From assembly GCA_021234155.1 (NCBI GenBank), contig JAJEKV010000102.1, positions 2,166,456 through 2,230,455 of the forward strand: a DNA stretch of 64,000 nucleotides, given 5' to 3'. This DNA comes from Isoetes taiwanensis (lineage: Eukaryota; Streptophyta; Lycopodiopsida; Isoetales; Isoetaceae). The notes beneath the pieces are model-generated. The model made no database searches, was not told the origin of the DNA, and worked only from the letters and a program-made list of their open reading frames with translations. Made by a program: the position numbers and the translations under genes. Shown piece by piece: positions 45,700 to 57,989 of the stretch (position 1 is the stretch's first letter; each line of letters begins with the position of its first letter).

Positions 45700-48600
45700 G
45701 ATGCTATATTTATCCCTGATATGTACATATTCCGAACATTGCAGGAATACATGATGTTCATCTTCGATGTTCCCTGAATTGCATACCTTACATTTCCTGT
45801 CTTCCAATGGAGTCTTTGTCTATCTTCCTGTCTCCACTTCCAACTTATGCGAACCTGTTCTGTATCTCGCTATCATCTGTCTATAGCCTTTTGGTATATG
45901 CGCCTTTAGATAGCTTTAGCACTCATAACTCTCCAAATGCTAGCCTGATACTGAGACATCTTTTTCCCAGGTTCAGCCCATAGATGTTCTACTGCTAGTT
46001 TTTCCAGCAAAACCCTTGCTTCTTGCTTATCAGTTGGCCAATTTGAACTATTCAAACCTCATCTACCAGCCCATTGCATCATGTCCTTTTTCCATCTTTG
46101 ATCTGAATCCACCATGGCACGATGGGACAAACGGTCTGATTTTTGTTCCTGAACTCGATTATAAAAATTAATTGCTTGATACAAACCTTCAAGTTCGAGT
46201 GGAAACATTACGCCCACTTCACATAATAAAGATATGGACGCGAGAACGAATGCCTAGTTCCTCCTTCGAAAACATTTTGAACTCACTTCCAATTGCTTCC
46301 ACAATCGAAAGTAGGCAAATTCCAAATGCCCTGCATTTTAAGTACACCATATGTACGTTAGGAACCGCTTGGTACTAGAGTCTTAAATAAGATCTTTTTC
46401 AGCCCCTCAATCTCAGAGTGATGCCTTGCAACATTTTGCCAACATATATATAAGACTCTTTACCTTCCTCCCTATACTCTTCTTTTTCATGTTTTTCCTA
46501 CCGCAATTGGATGCTATATCTATCCCCAATATTTGTAGCTATCCACATTCTCTAGAGACTGCCCTTTGTATGTAAATTCTGGCCGTTCCCTAGTTCCAAA
46601 TATCATGACTTTAGATTTAGATAGATTGACACTCATTCTTTTCGCATCACAAAATGTCTCTAAGCTGTTTAAATGTTCTTGAAGAATCTTTCGATTGCTT
46701 GCCAATAGTACCACATCATCTGCACTGCATAAAGAAGTAATTGGATAACATACGTACCTAGTTTTGTGCCTGCAAGAGATTTAGCCCATAACCAGCCATC
46801 CAGTTCATCTATGAAAATTCCAAATAGCGTTGGAGATAACAGGCAGCCTTGGCGTACCTCAATGGTGCTCTTTGTGTCTGCGTCAAGATCCCAAGAGATC
46901 TTGATCAATACTTCTGCATATAACTGTGAGGCAGCCTCTCTAATATGTTGAGGGACATCAATTTGGACCATGCGCTCATAAAGCTCTTTGCGTGGCACTG
47001 TATCAAAAGCTTTCGTGAAGTCTATGAACGCGACATACAGGGAAGTATTTGGTGCCTTGGCCTTTTCTATCAGCGTTCTGAGAGTGAGCACATGATCTAG
47101 AGTGTTACGATCACTTCTGAAACCTGCTTGATATTCAGATCGTACATTAGCTTGCCCTGGCCAGGCGCTCAACTTTCTCTCCAATAAGCTACCTAAGATT
47201 TTGGCAAACACAATACCAATTAGAATGGTTTTAATTGCTTGCCACTTTTTTGTCTCCCTCCTTATGGATTGGATGGACACGGTTAACTCTCCAGTTATAT
47301 GGCAGCCCTTGCATGAGTCCCTTATTCAGCAAATCTGTTAAAATAGTTAACGTTCCATCACCACCCCATTTAAGAAGTTCTACGCATAAACCATCTACAT
47401 CATGTGCCTTATTGTTATTTACCTCTGCTTCAGAAAACATATTTGCACTGAGAGCCATTTTTGGCATACCATAAATATCCTTAATTAGATTAGCGAGGGC
47501 TTCCGCGTCGAGAATAGTTTGCTCTGATCTGCCCTGCAGCGTGTTCCAAAAGCTTTTTGGATGCTTTCTAAATTGCTCAGCTAACTCTGCTTGCTTTTGT
47601 TCATAATATTCATGTTTTTTACGTCTAATCATCTGTTTATACCATTTTGGTTTGCAAATGCAGTTTTGTGGCAGCTTGCTCCTTGCCTCCTGGCATTCTG
47701 AATCCCACTATGAATTACACGGTTTTCCTTGTATACGTCTTTTGGATATACCAAAGACATGTTTGGCTGCCTCAAACAGAAGGTGCTGGAATTTTCGTGC
47801 ATCTTCCTCGAATTGTTCTGTCCATGAAGTTGTTGCAAGCTGCTCCTTTATGACTTGCTTGTATGTGAGGTGTTGCTTGTAGCTCACCTTGAGTTTTGGA
47901 TGAAAACTTAGCATCCTCATTTCTGAATTTACTTGCAGCTTAAGCACCATATGTAATGGTGTATGATCCGATTCATGAAGTTTATTTCCTACATACAAGT
48001 CTACAACTAGGTCCTTATTTCTGGCAAGAACATAATCTATGGTGCTGGCTCCTGCATGATTGTAGTAAGTGAGCTTTCCTGACTGTTTGAATGGCATCAC
48101 TCCATTAAGGATTTTCATCTGGCACATGGTGCCTAGTTCCAGTAACTTCTCACCCATCTCATTAGAGACCGTGTCATCAGAAGTTCTACTATATGCCATG
48201 TCCTCTATTTCATCTAAACAGAGGTTTGCCATGTTATCAAATGCTTTAGCTTGTTGGCTGCCCGTGCATCCGTTAAAATCTCCTGCAATAAGTATTTCAC
48301 CTTGTGAAGAATACTCTAATATATCAGAGCATAGTGTACCAAATGGGTTATCCTTATCCAGATTATGTTTGTTATATATATGTGAATTCTCTGGGGCGAA
48401 ATAACATGCTGCTAGGAACAGTTGCTTCATGTTCTCTGTTATTTTTAACTAAATGTATTGGTTATTGCTGTCATGTTTCAGAATTTGAATCTCATGCCTT
48501 GAGTCTATTCTTTGATAAACCGCAACTCCTCCAAACCCACGTCCTGCTCCTAATACTTTTTCATTCCATACTTGTCCTAGAAGTTTAAAACCCATTCTAT

Positions 48601-49180
48601 CAGGTGGAAGGCGGTATTGATGAGTCCATGTTTCTGTAAACAATAACAGATCATGTTGTTCCCAAATTCTGAGAGTGGCATTTACCTTTGCCTGAGTTAG
48701 TCCATGTGCATTCCATAGACTTACTCTCAAGACCCTTGTATCCTATTTGTGCTTTCGGTTAGTGATAACCACCTTGCCTCCCTGATCTAGGTATGCTACC
48801 AGTCCTAAATCTTTTGCTGCCTTTACTTTAACCGACTCCTTTTTTTCTGATTTCCAGCTGGATAGATGTTAGATCAATATCTAACCATACCATTTCACCT
48901 TTTAGTGCACCCCTGTTGTGAAGCACACGATCTCTTGCTTCTTTAGTGTGGAATTTTACTAGAATGGGACGGATATGGAAGCCTGGTTTCCCCAATCGTC
49001 TTGCTGAAACATAGTTCTTTGAAGACCGAATATTTTCAGATTCTTAGCCCGAATTTCCTGATCTCTTTGCTCTGAAGAGACCTCAGCATGGTGAATTTTC
49101 ATTTGTTCTTTGGTAGTTTCGGCTACCAGAGATGCTAATTTGCTTTCCAGAACAAAAACACTAGAAAAAGGCACGCCAAA
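45700..49180 (-). mobile_element. LINE with ORF1, endonuclease, reverse transcriptase and zinc-like end
   Basis: Minus-strand non-LTR element. ORF1 (about 49180-48750) has a coiled coil (LESKLASLVAETTKEQMKIH), NLKIFGLQ, and after a frame change RPILVKFHTKEARDRVLHNR, the RNA-binding fold of L1-type ORF1p. The endonuclease starts at 48730 (RVSLWNAHGL, LLLFTETWTH) and continues at 48430 with IAGDFNGCTG, TIDYVLARN and ESDHTPLH. The reverse transcriptase has NNNKAHDVDGLCVELLKWGG (about 47420), FIDFTKAFDTVPR (about 47020) and VRQGCLLSPTLFGIFIDELD (about 46840). Its YADD is split by a 5-nt insertion near 46724-46733. The end shows a CxxC...DEHH...C motif (about 45800-45740). Several stops and shifts make it inactive. 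Upstream it abuts a second LINE at 49262. Confidence 0.88.
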
Positions 49181-49261
49181 GGCTATAAAAATAAAGTGTA
49201 GGGAAATTAAAGCAAAGTAATATAAATTGAATTGAATTGAATTGGATACCAAAAAATAATT

Positions 49262-49275
49262 GAAATGTCATTATT
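49262..49275. repeat. Target-site duplication of the L1-type element, left copy
   Basis: GAAATGTCATTATT, identical to 54514-54527. It lies next to the A-rich end of the inserted element. Confidence 0.9.
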
Positions 49276-52200
49276 TTTATTTTATTTTTGAAGGACTTGA
49301 GCCTTTATTATCCAGAGAAAGTTACAGAGTACAATGGGGACTAATAACTCAGTGGAGAGAATGTCCACCAGAGCAAAACCACCCCACTCAAATACAACAT
49401 CTAAACAATATAAAGAGCAAGCAAAAACTCATAAGTAAGTATGAATCTGAAGATAGTGCTCCCAAATACGGCTCTTCACCTCATTAGCAATTGATGAGCA
49501 CCTGAATGCTTTGATAATAAGAAGGATCTGTGCATCTGAACAAGCAAGACCTTTGAATATGAGAAGATTCCTTCTTTTCCAAATGGACCAAATGATCCAT
49601 GCAAAAGCCAAATGAAACGCCCTTTTTGCCAAATTATCCCAACTATTTGGATAGACTGCTAATAACACCTACTGACTATTCAAATTGCAATGAACGAGGC
49701 CTTGAAGCCACAACCAAGCATGTCTGACATGTCTACATAGGAAGAAGCAATGCTCAATTGTCTCGTCCCTCTGTGCACATAAGGGACAAAGTGCAGACGA
49801 AATCTGTGCACCAAAATATTAACGCGCAAACAACGATGAGTGACTTGCCACCATAAAACAAATACTTTGGGATGGAGTAGTTTGTCCCATACCCATTTCC
49901 ATACTGCTTTCTGTCGATCCCTAGGAATGACAAAGGCCACTTGGACGAATGAGGCAAGACGTCAGCATCAAGCAAGACCTTGTGCATGGAATTCACCAAC
50001 TTATCTGCTTTAACATGCTCATGAACTACCCAAGGCTGGGAGTCATCCACTTGTGCTACTGGAGGAAGAATTGAAGACACCTTCTGCCAAATAGCTCGAT
50101 CCCACCTTAAAAGGAGGAACTTAGCTCTAAACTCTTCCCATGTCAGCAACTGCCTTTGATTATTATACCAATCAGATATACACATGGGTGCTGCTTAAAA
50201 CTGACTTAACCACAATGATTCATCCTGCCATGGAAAGCTTCGCTGTGGACCACCAAAAAAGGTGTTTTTCCAAGCCCTTAATCACTGCCTCCTATGCATC
50301 CCCTGATGAGATATGAACACCTACAGGGATACCGAGAAGTTTGGTTGCTTTACCATGGGGAAGGATCTTCCATGGATAGGCAGCTACACATGGTGGAACT
50401 GGAGAGTCCAATGCCCATAGTGCTGTACACTTCTACCAACCCACAAAAATACCAGATGCTAGGGAAAAAGAATCCAACAAGGAAACGACATTCTGCAAAT
50501 TTTGCTCATCTACCCTCAGAAAAAGGAAAGTGTCATCCGCATATTGATTACAGATCTCTTGCGACCCATTGTTCATAGGAAGTCCATGCAAGATTCCCTC
50601 CTGTGCGACAAGAGAGAAGACCTGGGCAAGGACCTCTGCCACAACTGTAAATAACAATGGAGCTAAAGGGCAGCCCTGACGGATGCCACGACCCACCTGA
50701 AAGAATGCTGAGGGTTCCCCTTGGAAGAGAATAGAAGAGCAAGTAGAATAATGAAGCCTCATGACATCAGCTGTGAATTGTACACCAAAACCAAAGCGTA
50801 AGAGACATTTCTCTAAGAAGGCCCAGTCGACACTGTCATATGCTTTTGCAAAGTCCAGCTTCAAATATACAATTTCATGGCCCTGAAGTCGAGCCCAGTA
50901 AATAGCTTCATAGGCAGCCGCTACATTGTTTAATATGCATCGCCGTGGCAGAAATCCTGACTGTGTAGAGGATATGGAATCAGCAAGAATATCCCAAAGC
51001 TTTTATGCATAAGCTTTGGCAAAAATCTTGTACACAGAAGATAGTAAGGTGATAGGGCGCCAGTCTAAAATTGTTGAAGGTTCCTTACACTTGGGAATAA
51101 GAGAAATGTAGCCCGAGTTAAGAATTTTATCTAGACGCCTTTGCCTCTTGAAATCCTGAAACGCGTCGTACACATCATCGCCAACCCAATCCCATAACTC
51201 CTAAAAGAACTCCACAGGAATACCATCAATTCCAGGACACTTTTCTTTCTTCAAAAGGTTGGTAGCATCTGCCAAATCATTCACCGTAATCTCTGCTTCT
51301 AGAGTAGCTCTTTGTTCCTCAGATATATTAGGATGTATCTTTGCCAGTAATGCCTCCTGAAAATCTGATTGGAAGGGAAGACGACGAGAAGCAAAAAAAG
51401 AAGAAAAATGGCCATGCAGAAAGAACTTAAGTTGCTGAGGATCAGAGATGAGAGGCCCATCTTGAACTTGGAAGAGACACCATCGCAGAAGCTTGTCTCC
51501 AAATTTTTGCAGCTCTGAAAAAGAAGCCTGTGCAACGATCCCCCTCTTTGAACCATTGCAGGCCCGCTTTAACTCGAGCGTGATGAACTTGCTCAGCTTC
51601 CATCTGTCTAATGTTGGCCAAAATCTGCTTCTCCTGCTGGGCATCTGATGGTACAACAGACCTGCAAGCCACTAATTGTTGGTACAGAGCAATCAAAATC
51701 CCTCGATTAGCAGCAACTCGCTGACGACCCCAATTCTTAGCAAAGGACTTCACGGCAGCTAGAGCATCAACAATCCCAGCCATTCCTTTCCTTCTCACAA
51801 ATGCAGAGGACCAGGCTTGCTTGCATCCATCTTCAACCTCATCCTTCAAGTATGAAGTGTTTAACTTGAAATAAGTCTTGGTCCTGCTATGTGCCCCATC
51901 CTGAGAACAAGAGAAATACTGCGGATTGTGATCTGAAATAGAGCTGTCAAGCATGTTTTGGCGAGAGAAATTATGCAAATATATAGCTGCCAATGCATTA
52001 TAATACCCCTGTCATGACGTGCATATGCTCTATCAGCTCCAAGCCAGCCATTGCACCAAGTGAAGGTTCCATCGCCATCCACCTCTACCAAACCACAGTC
52101 ATACATCAAGCGCTGCCATTGTTCATGTTCAAAGCCTTGGATGACTTCTGATCATCTACCGCACCGATCAACTTCCAACTCCACCATATTGAAGTCACCC

Positions 52201-54513
52201 ACCAGCAACCATGCAACATGAGCCCCCAGTCGAACTAGTTTGGATCTCAAAGCAGCCCAGAGTGCACCTCTCTGATGAGGTCTATTGTGTGCATACACAT
52301 TCACTAGTCCCCATTCTTGTCCCTTATCAAACCACTTGATAATGATCCAGCGACCAAATCTGTCAGCATGACTGAATGTGACTGCTATATCATGTCTCCA
52401 TGTTGAAAGGACCCCCGCTTTTGCCGAGTCTGCTGCAGCCGCCAAGACGTTATATTTTCTACCAACCACAGAAGCTACCTTTTGCACATCCTCTTTTTTG
52501 CACTTGTGCTCTTGTAGACAATAGAAATTTGAATTCAACCTAGCAAGAGCCGTGGAAAGTCTGCTCCTTTTAGTTGGGGAAGAAGCAACACCCCGAACAT
52601 TCCAAGAAACCAGCTTCATAATGCAGGGGGGTCTGGTGGCCGGTGTTCCAAATCCATAGAGTCACTATTAGCAGATGATACTTCCACCTGATCAGCCCAG
52701 GTCAGTCTACAGGACGCAGGAAGGGTTGTAACAATGGTAGCCACTGCTGGTTCAGCTGGAGTAACACACTCAACAGGAAGAGATTATGGTGCAATAGTGT
52801 TTCTCCGACGGGCAACTCTCTTCATATGAGGGATGGATCACTCACCTCGAGATGCTTCTAGTCGTTCCTGTTTGCGTGCAATGATTGCAAGCCTCTCACG
52901 TTGCTCATCAGGAAAAGCAGCTTGGGACGCAGAGGAGGAGGGAGGAGAGGGAGAAAGAGGGGCAGGAATAGACACAGGAGCAGAAGCAGGCTGGCTAGAA
53001 CCCGAAGCTGCCAAGACTGGAGAGGGATCAAAGGAAGATAGAGACACTGGGCCATGGGCTGCAGTTGTTGCAGGAGCAAAGGGAGGTGTTCTTCTAATGT
53101 GAAAACTAGAGAATGCCTCAGCATCAGGAAACATGTCTGCAAGCTCAGGACCATTAAGTAGCGACAAACCATATTTGAAGAACAGTGGACCACTTTTGAC
53201 CACAACAGATTTTAGGAGAGATGCATCAGCTGGAAGAGAGACGCAAATACGAGGACCATTCACAATAGAATGAGCAAGATGGAGACCCAAGCCACTAGCA
53301 ATAGCCATCATGAACTCTGGAACTTGCACTCAATAGGAAAATCTTCCAAGGCAAACCAGAAGTGCACTAGTCTTGCTAGGCAAAAAGCCAGGAGTGTATA
53401 CCTGATACAAAAGATAGTGCCCCCATAAAGGATCTACTCCCCGCTCCACCAGCTTATCAACCGCTATGGGAGACCCAAACATGATCAGGAAATAATTGTT
53501 TTGCTTATCAAGGACCTTCAAAGACTCATCTGGGGTAGACCCAATCTCTGTAGATGCTGCTTTAACCAAAAGCCCATCCTTCTAAGATCGACAAACTGAC
53601 TAGTAAAGTGACACACAACCGCATGAGAGACAAGATTCTGAATACACTATAAATGTACCCCGTGATCAATCTCAACTACGGAACCCCCTTTTATTATTGT
53701 GAAAGCATTGGCGCACTCATTAGTCTCGTAAAAGACACTCTCTGAAGGGAGTTGAATGTCCATCTTATCTTTCGCAGCCTGTAACTCCTTCAAGTATGCA
53801 GACATTTCCTTCTTATTATTCTCCATCAAAATATTCACAGCAGCCGTAACACGAGCAGAGCGTATACCAGATGTCATATCATGCTTTATCCAATCACTAA
53901 AGCGTGCACGTGACACCACGAGCAATTGTATCACTAGAGGTCCAAGGAGCGGGGAGGCAGGCGAGGAGGGCGAAGACCCGCAGAAGAGGAAGGAGTAGAA
54001 GACAAAAATCCAACAGAGGTAGAAGAAAAATGGGAAGCACGAGGACTAGGATGTACAGGAGAACAAGGACTCGCAATTGCGGCAGATGAGGAAGCATTGA
54101 GAGGCGAAAATTGTTGCAAAATAGTGGATGCACTAGCAGAAGGATGTGCAAAAGCAAGAAGGTTGAGTCGTGAGTTAGCAAACAAGGAAGGAGGAATTAC
54201 AGAAGCATTAGATTGCATAGGGGAGGCAGAAACAGAAGAGAAAGCCATGGAAGCAGAATTGACAGAAGACATAACAACTGAGGAAGACATACCAGGGTTA
54301 ACCATAGGCCGAAATGGGAAACCCTAAATCCGGCACTGATTCCGATGTTGGGCTGCTTGATGCCATATACTGATGGAAAGCTTACAGTTCGAGCTTTCCA
54401 ACGCACCAAAAATCGTCCAAATCTGACACCCGAGGAGAGAGATACACACGAAAAAATCCAAGAATCCTCTCACATGGCGCCTCACTGCGACCCTGTGAAA
54501 ACCAAGATTTTCC
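49276..54513 (-). mobile_element. Full-length L1-type LINE, 5.2 kb, with 14-bp TSD
   Basis: Minus-strand element between perfect 14-bp duplications, ending in A-rich sequence (49276-49290). ORF1 begins at ATG 54305 with a Ser/Ala/Pro-rich start. It continues through SDWIKHDMTSGIRSARVTAA (about 53900) and a DUF4283-like region (NYFLIMFGSPIAVDKLVERG, about 53500). A Pro/Ala-rich tail ends near 52840. ORF2 begins at 52619 with the endonuclease (KLVSWNVRGV, YCLQEHKC, WLLVGDFNMVE) and continues with KTYFKLNTSYLKDEVE. The reverse transcriptase follows: FAKAYDSVDWAFLEKCLLRF, GRGIRQGCPLAPLLFTVVAE, YADD at 50532-50543. It ends with a zf-RVT-like segment (KVFVLWWQVTHRCLRVN) and WIIWSIWKRRNLLIF. Stops and shifts (for example at 53330, 52140 and 51200) show it is dead. 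Confidence 0.93.
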
Positions 54514-54527
54514 GAAATGTCATTATT
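54514..54527. repeat. Target-site duplication of the L1-type element, right copy
   Basis: GAAATGTCATTATT, identical to 49262-49275. It marks the 5' end of the L1-type element, showing the insertion was not 5'-truncated. Confidence 0.9.
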
Positions 54528-54613
54528 GTAGTGACCTAATTATTGAGGCAACATTTTAATTACATTAGGAAAGATTTTACATTAAATTGATTTATACAAA
54601 AAAAAAAATATTT

Positions 54614-55749
54614 TTATATATATAAAATTATCTTAGTACAATCCTTACGGATCCTCCTAGCCAAATGGAGATCCTTGGACATCATTGTTACCCTCTTCAC
54701 ATGGATGGCACACAAATTGCCTTCCTCGACTGTATCAGCTCCACCTCTGCTGCCTCTTGCAAGGATTGGACCGTTAGGGGGTGTAATCCTATAGTCGGTC
54801 CGGAAGTTCTGTATGATCTCTCGGAGGAGCCGTTCGAACGGCGCCTTCCGGATCAAGAGATTAGTGCGCTGCTGAAAGTGCCTAATCTCCCGAAACACCC
54901 GGGCGTGCTTCGAGTTAGGTCCATGGTGGATCTTTTTCGGAGGCTCTGGCCGTGGTGGTGGCGGCTTCGGCTGATTCTTTGGCTTGTCACCCTTAACGTA
55001 CTTATGTACGTTTTGTTTGCAGTATCAATTATTGTACCTCTTCCACCTCCGGAGGTATTCTTGGTATGTCTTCTTCCTTCTTTCAAACTCGCGGTCCTGC
55101 TTTAGCATGAACTTGTGCTCTCCCACGTTTTGCTTCTTCACTACCTTTGGTGGCTTGGACCACTTCGGGTAGGGTGGACGGGCGTCATGGTTGGATGTCT
55201 CCCCGATATCCCCCTCGGGGCTCTTCCTCCTCCTCTTGCTCGCCACCTTCCTCTTGTTCGTCCTCCTCCTCTTCCTCCTCGTCGATTGCCTCCCGACGAG
55301 GTTCTTCGATGTGCACAGTCCCTCTTGGCCGATCTTGGTTCCTTTTGGACCTTTTCTCCTCACCTCCTTCTCCCTCTCCCTCTTCTTCCTCCATGCCCAA
55401 TCCTCCGGCCATTACCTTTCGTTCTCCTTCCCTTCTTATTCTTTGGGACCCGACTTTTTCTTGTCGCTACTCCTCCTCCTGTTGATGTTCCTCCTCTTGG
55501 CTCGGCGAAGGCGTGCCGAGCTCAACCGTCTCGTCCGTTCTCTGGGTAGCTCCCGACGAGCTGCTGGATGCCCGCTCGTGGGAGGTGTGGAAGGTTTCAT
55601 TCGTGGAGCTGGACGAAATGTTCCTCCTCCTCCCTCCCGGGCTTGAGATGCTCCGGGATCTTCTTGCCGCTACCTGCTGCCGCCTCCGCCATAAAAGGGG
55701 TCTACCATGGGCTTCTGAACTTCCTCGCTGTGCATTTGGTTCTAGCCAT
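54614..55749 (-). pseudogene. Histone H3-like gene with very long tail, in an LTR-element context
   Basis: ATG at 55749 opens MARTKCTARKFRSPW, close to the universal H3 start with Cys for Gln5 and Phe for Ser10. From 54909 the same strand encodes HARVFREIRHFQQRTNLLIR, KAPFERLLREIIQNFRTDYR, then (one frame over) TVQSLQEAAEVELIQ, then (back) VEEGNLCAIHVKRVTMMSKD and LHLARRIRKD. This covers helices alphaN to alpha3 of the H3 fold. Loop 1 has ordinary H3 length, so a CENH3 identity is not supported by it. Between start and fold lie about 280 codons instead of about 50: Ser-rich (about 55610), acidic Glu-rich (about 55260), strongly basic (RRKRRRTNKRK, about 55265) and Pro/Lys-rich (about 54960). 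At least three frame changes and two stops (55509 area and 55025-55027) show decay. No introns are visible. It lies 568 nt downstream of an LTR primer-binding site, in the same orientation. Confidence 0.85.
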
Positions 55750-56316
55750 TTCTTACGGTTAAGAAAATCGATTAGCTTAAACTGGAGATCAAGAAAGGGA
55801 GGTTTGGGGTGAGTTAGAGAGAGTGGGACCCAAGAATGGCATTTAAAAAGGAAAAGATGCTCTTATGGCTAGGAATATTCCCCTACCATTAATAGCCCTA
55901 TTAATTAGCCCCCCCCCCCATTAAATACACCTATTATATATACTATTAATATATAGTTATTACTTTATTATAATTAGAAATTCGAATTTTCTTAATGGTT
56001 TGGTGTGTTACTTATGGATTTGCGTCATTTTTCACCCTGGGTTTCGGATTGGGATGATTCTTCGGCCCATTTTGGGTGAAATTTGATGCTCATGCATAAT
56101 TTCCACTCCAATTTTATTAGAATGTTAATTTGGCTCATTCTTTTCCCTGCATCTAATAACTTAGCTTAACTTTACGACCCCACTATTTGGGAGAAAAAAA
56201 TTTCCTCTCATTTTCGAGGTTCAATGGTGGAATTTTCATCCCATACTCTATCAGGCCAGTTAGACTATTTAGCTAGGGATATGGTCAGTGCTAGTTCTTG
56301 GTCAACCAAGAACATG
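55750..56316 (-). other. Leader between LTR primer-binding site and H3-like start
   Basis: About 570 nt of AT-rich sequence containing a C-run on the plus strand (55909-55919) and TA-rich stretches. Its length suits an untranslated leader of a gypsy element. No open frame of note. Confidence 0.45.
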
Positions 56317-56328
56317 ACTCTGATATCA
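56317..56328 (-). other. Primer-binding site (mutated) of minus-strand LTR element
   Basis: Reverse complement reads TGATATCAGAGT, two changes from the initiator-Met site TGGTATCAGAGC. It is one base away from the LTR end at 56330, the same spacing as in the plus-strand copy at 61921. Confidence 0.75.
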
Positions 56329-56329
56329 T

Positions 56330-57925
56330 TGTGACGCTTCCTACTAAATATACGATGCCTGGACGTACATCTCATAGGAAATCCCCCATCTAGCTTTCTG
56401 GCCGCATGGGCCTTCCATCTATCCCGCACTCAAGATACCCCTAGTGCGGGAAGGGGACATGGAGGTGCCTTGACGCTTTTCCCCTATGGGCTTCTATACA
56501 GCGGAAGCACAATATAATGTCCGCACGAACAATAGCAATACATCTAACTACCTCGAAGGGTAGCACATCCATACATCCAACAAAGATATCAACATACCAT
56601 AAAACATAAGAACTTCTATCCAGGCTCAAAGAATTCGAAAAGTTTCTCTCTAGATTGATAGAGCAGACCAAAATATAATAATGGCGGGTCTGGCTATAGA
56701 CAATGGCTAGGGTTGACCACTCCATCCGCCCCTCCTGTGCATACTTTGCAGACTGGCTAGATCGGGCTCTGGTATGGCTATAACTTGCGGGATACATAAT
56801 CTCATGGTATCACCCATCGAGACTACTCCGGGTTGCATCTCCTCGGTCTAATGAGGTAGGAAGATCTCCCCTTCCCGAGATTTAGTGGTTCCATGAGTGG
56901 CTAGAGAATCGGGACACCACACGATTCATATCCGACTGAACTCCCCAAAACAAGAGCTAGGCCAACACCTGCAACTCCTGAGGGTCAGGGCGACACCATT
57001 GACCTAGGAAGTGTCGGACCCATACCCGGCCCACACGAAGTGACCGACCATAGACCTAGCCCACTATGTGTCCCCATTAGCCACGTTCAGCAGGGACCCC
57101 ATCCGCTTTGCCACTATCCTCGTTGTACAGCGCTAAGTCATTCCATAGCCCCTATAGCCGGATGGATTCCTATGCACAGGCTGGGTGGGGACTAAACTAG
57201 AAGCATCATCTAATAGTGGCTACGAGGTCTCTACCCCCCTTCCCCATACAAGAGGAGAAAACATGATCAACCAACATCACATAACATGATAATAACGAGA
57301 ATAACATCTAACCTAATCACATGCATCTAACTTATAGTTAGGGTTCATTGATTAGGGTTCAAGATCTAGATTGAGGGTTCTAGAATGGCTCTACTAGAGA
57401 TACGAAATGCTAACTCATCTGGAATTCTAACTTCCAGATGATTAACAAAGAACTCTAACCCCAAATACCTGCTCCTGAGGAACTCCCTCCTGCTCCCGGT
57501 GTCTCCATAGCCTTCAAGGGATTTGAAGTAGCTCCCACTCCTACTGATGTGCTCACGCTCTTGGGGCTGTTGTGCTATGTTGTGCCACAGTAGACGATCC
57601 TCGAAACGGAGTTTAGAGCACGAACAAGGTTCCCAGACTGTTGGAGCCAGAAAAATGGCCTAGGGTTAGGGTTTGGCCATTTATAGGCTAGGGTTGCATG
57701 TTATGCCACATGGCTCCAATGGGGTGCTTCCATGTGGCGGATGCCCAATAGGGTGAGGCCATGTGGAAATGGCCCTATGCCTAAGGTTGGCTAAGTTATA
57801 TGAATAACTTAGCCATGCTCCCTTTCCCACCAACTATGGTGTACTAGGCTACTAAAGTAGACTTGTACGGTGACGTGGCCCATAAATATACGTATTTATA
57901 GTGTACATTTTAGAGGAACGTCACA
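56330..57925 (-). repeat. LTR of a gypsy-like element, minus orientation, 1.6 kb
   Basis: On the minus strand it starts TGTGACGTTCC (57925) and ends GGAAGCGTCACA (56330), forming the short inverted ends typical of LTRs. It is followed by a primer-binding site. It aligns weakly but along its length with the LTR at 60409-61919 (for example GTAGAGACCT and GGGTATGGGTC in the same order). The partner 3' LTR of this element is not in the window; the internal part is cut by the L1-type insertion. Confidence 0.75.
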
Positions 57926-57989
57926 TACATCCCCATACTCTGACTTAGCAGCACCGTATTTGGATCTGCATTAATCCGTTTAAGTTCCC

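Noticed and set aside
54614-54909. Calling the H3-like gene a centromeric CENH3
   Set aside because: Loop 1 is of ordinary H3 length and the C-terminal LARRIR ending is H3-like; only the long tail would favour CENH3.
55147-55646. Long plus-strand frames rich in Ser, Leu and Pro opposite the H3-like gene
   Set aside because: They are the antisense of the Glu/Arg/Lys-rich tail of the H3-like gene; low-complexity composition creates open frames on both strands.
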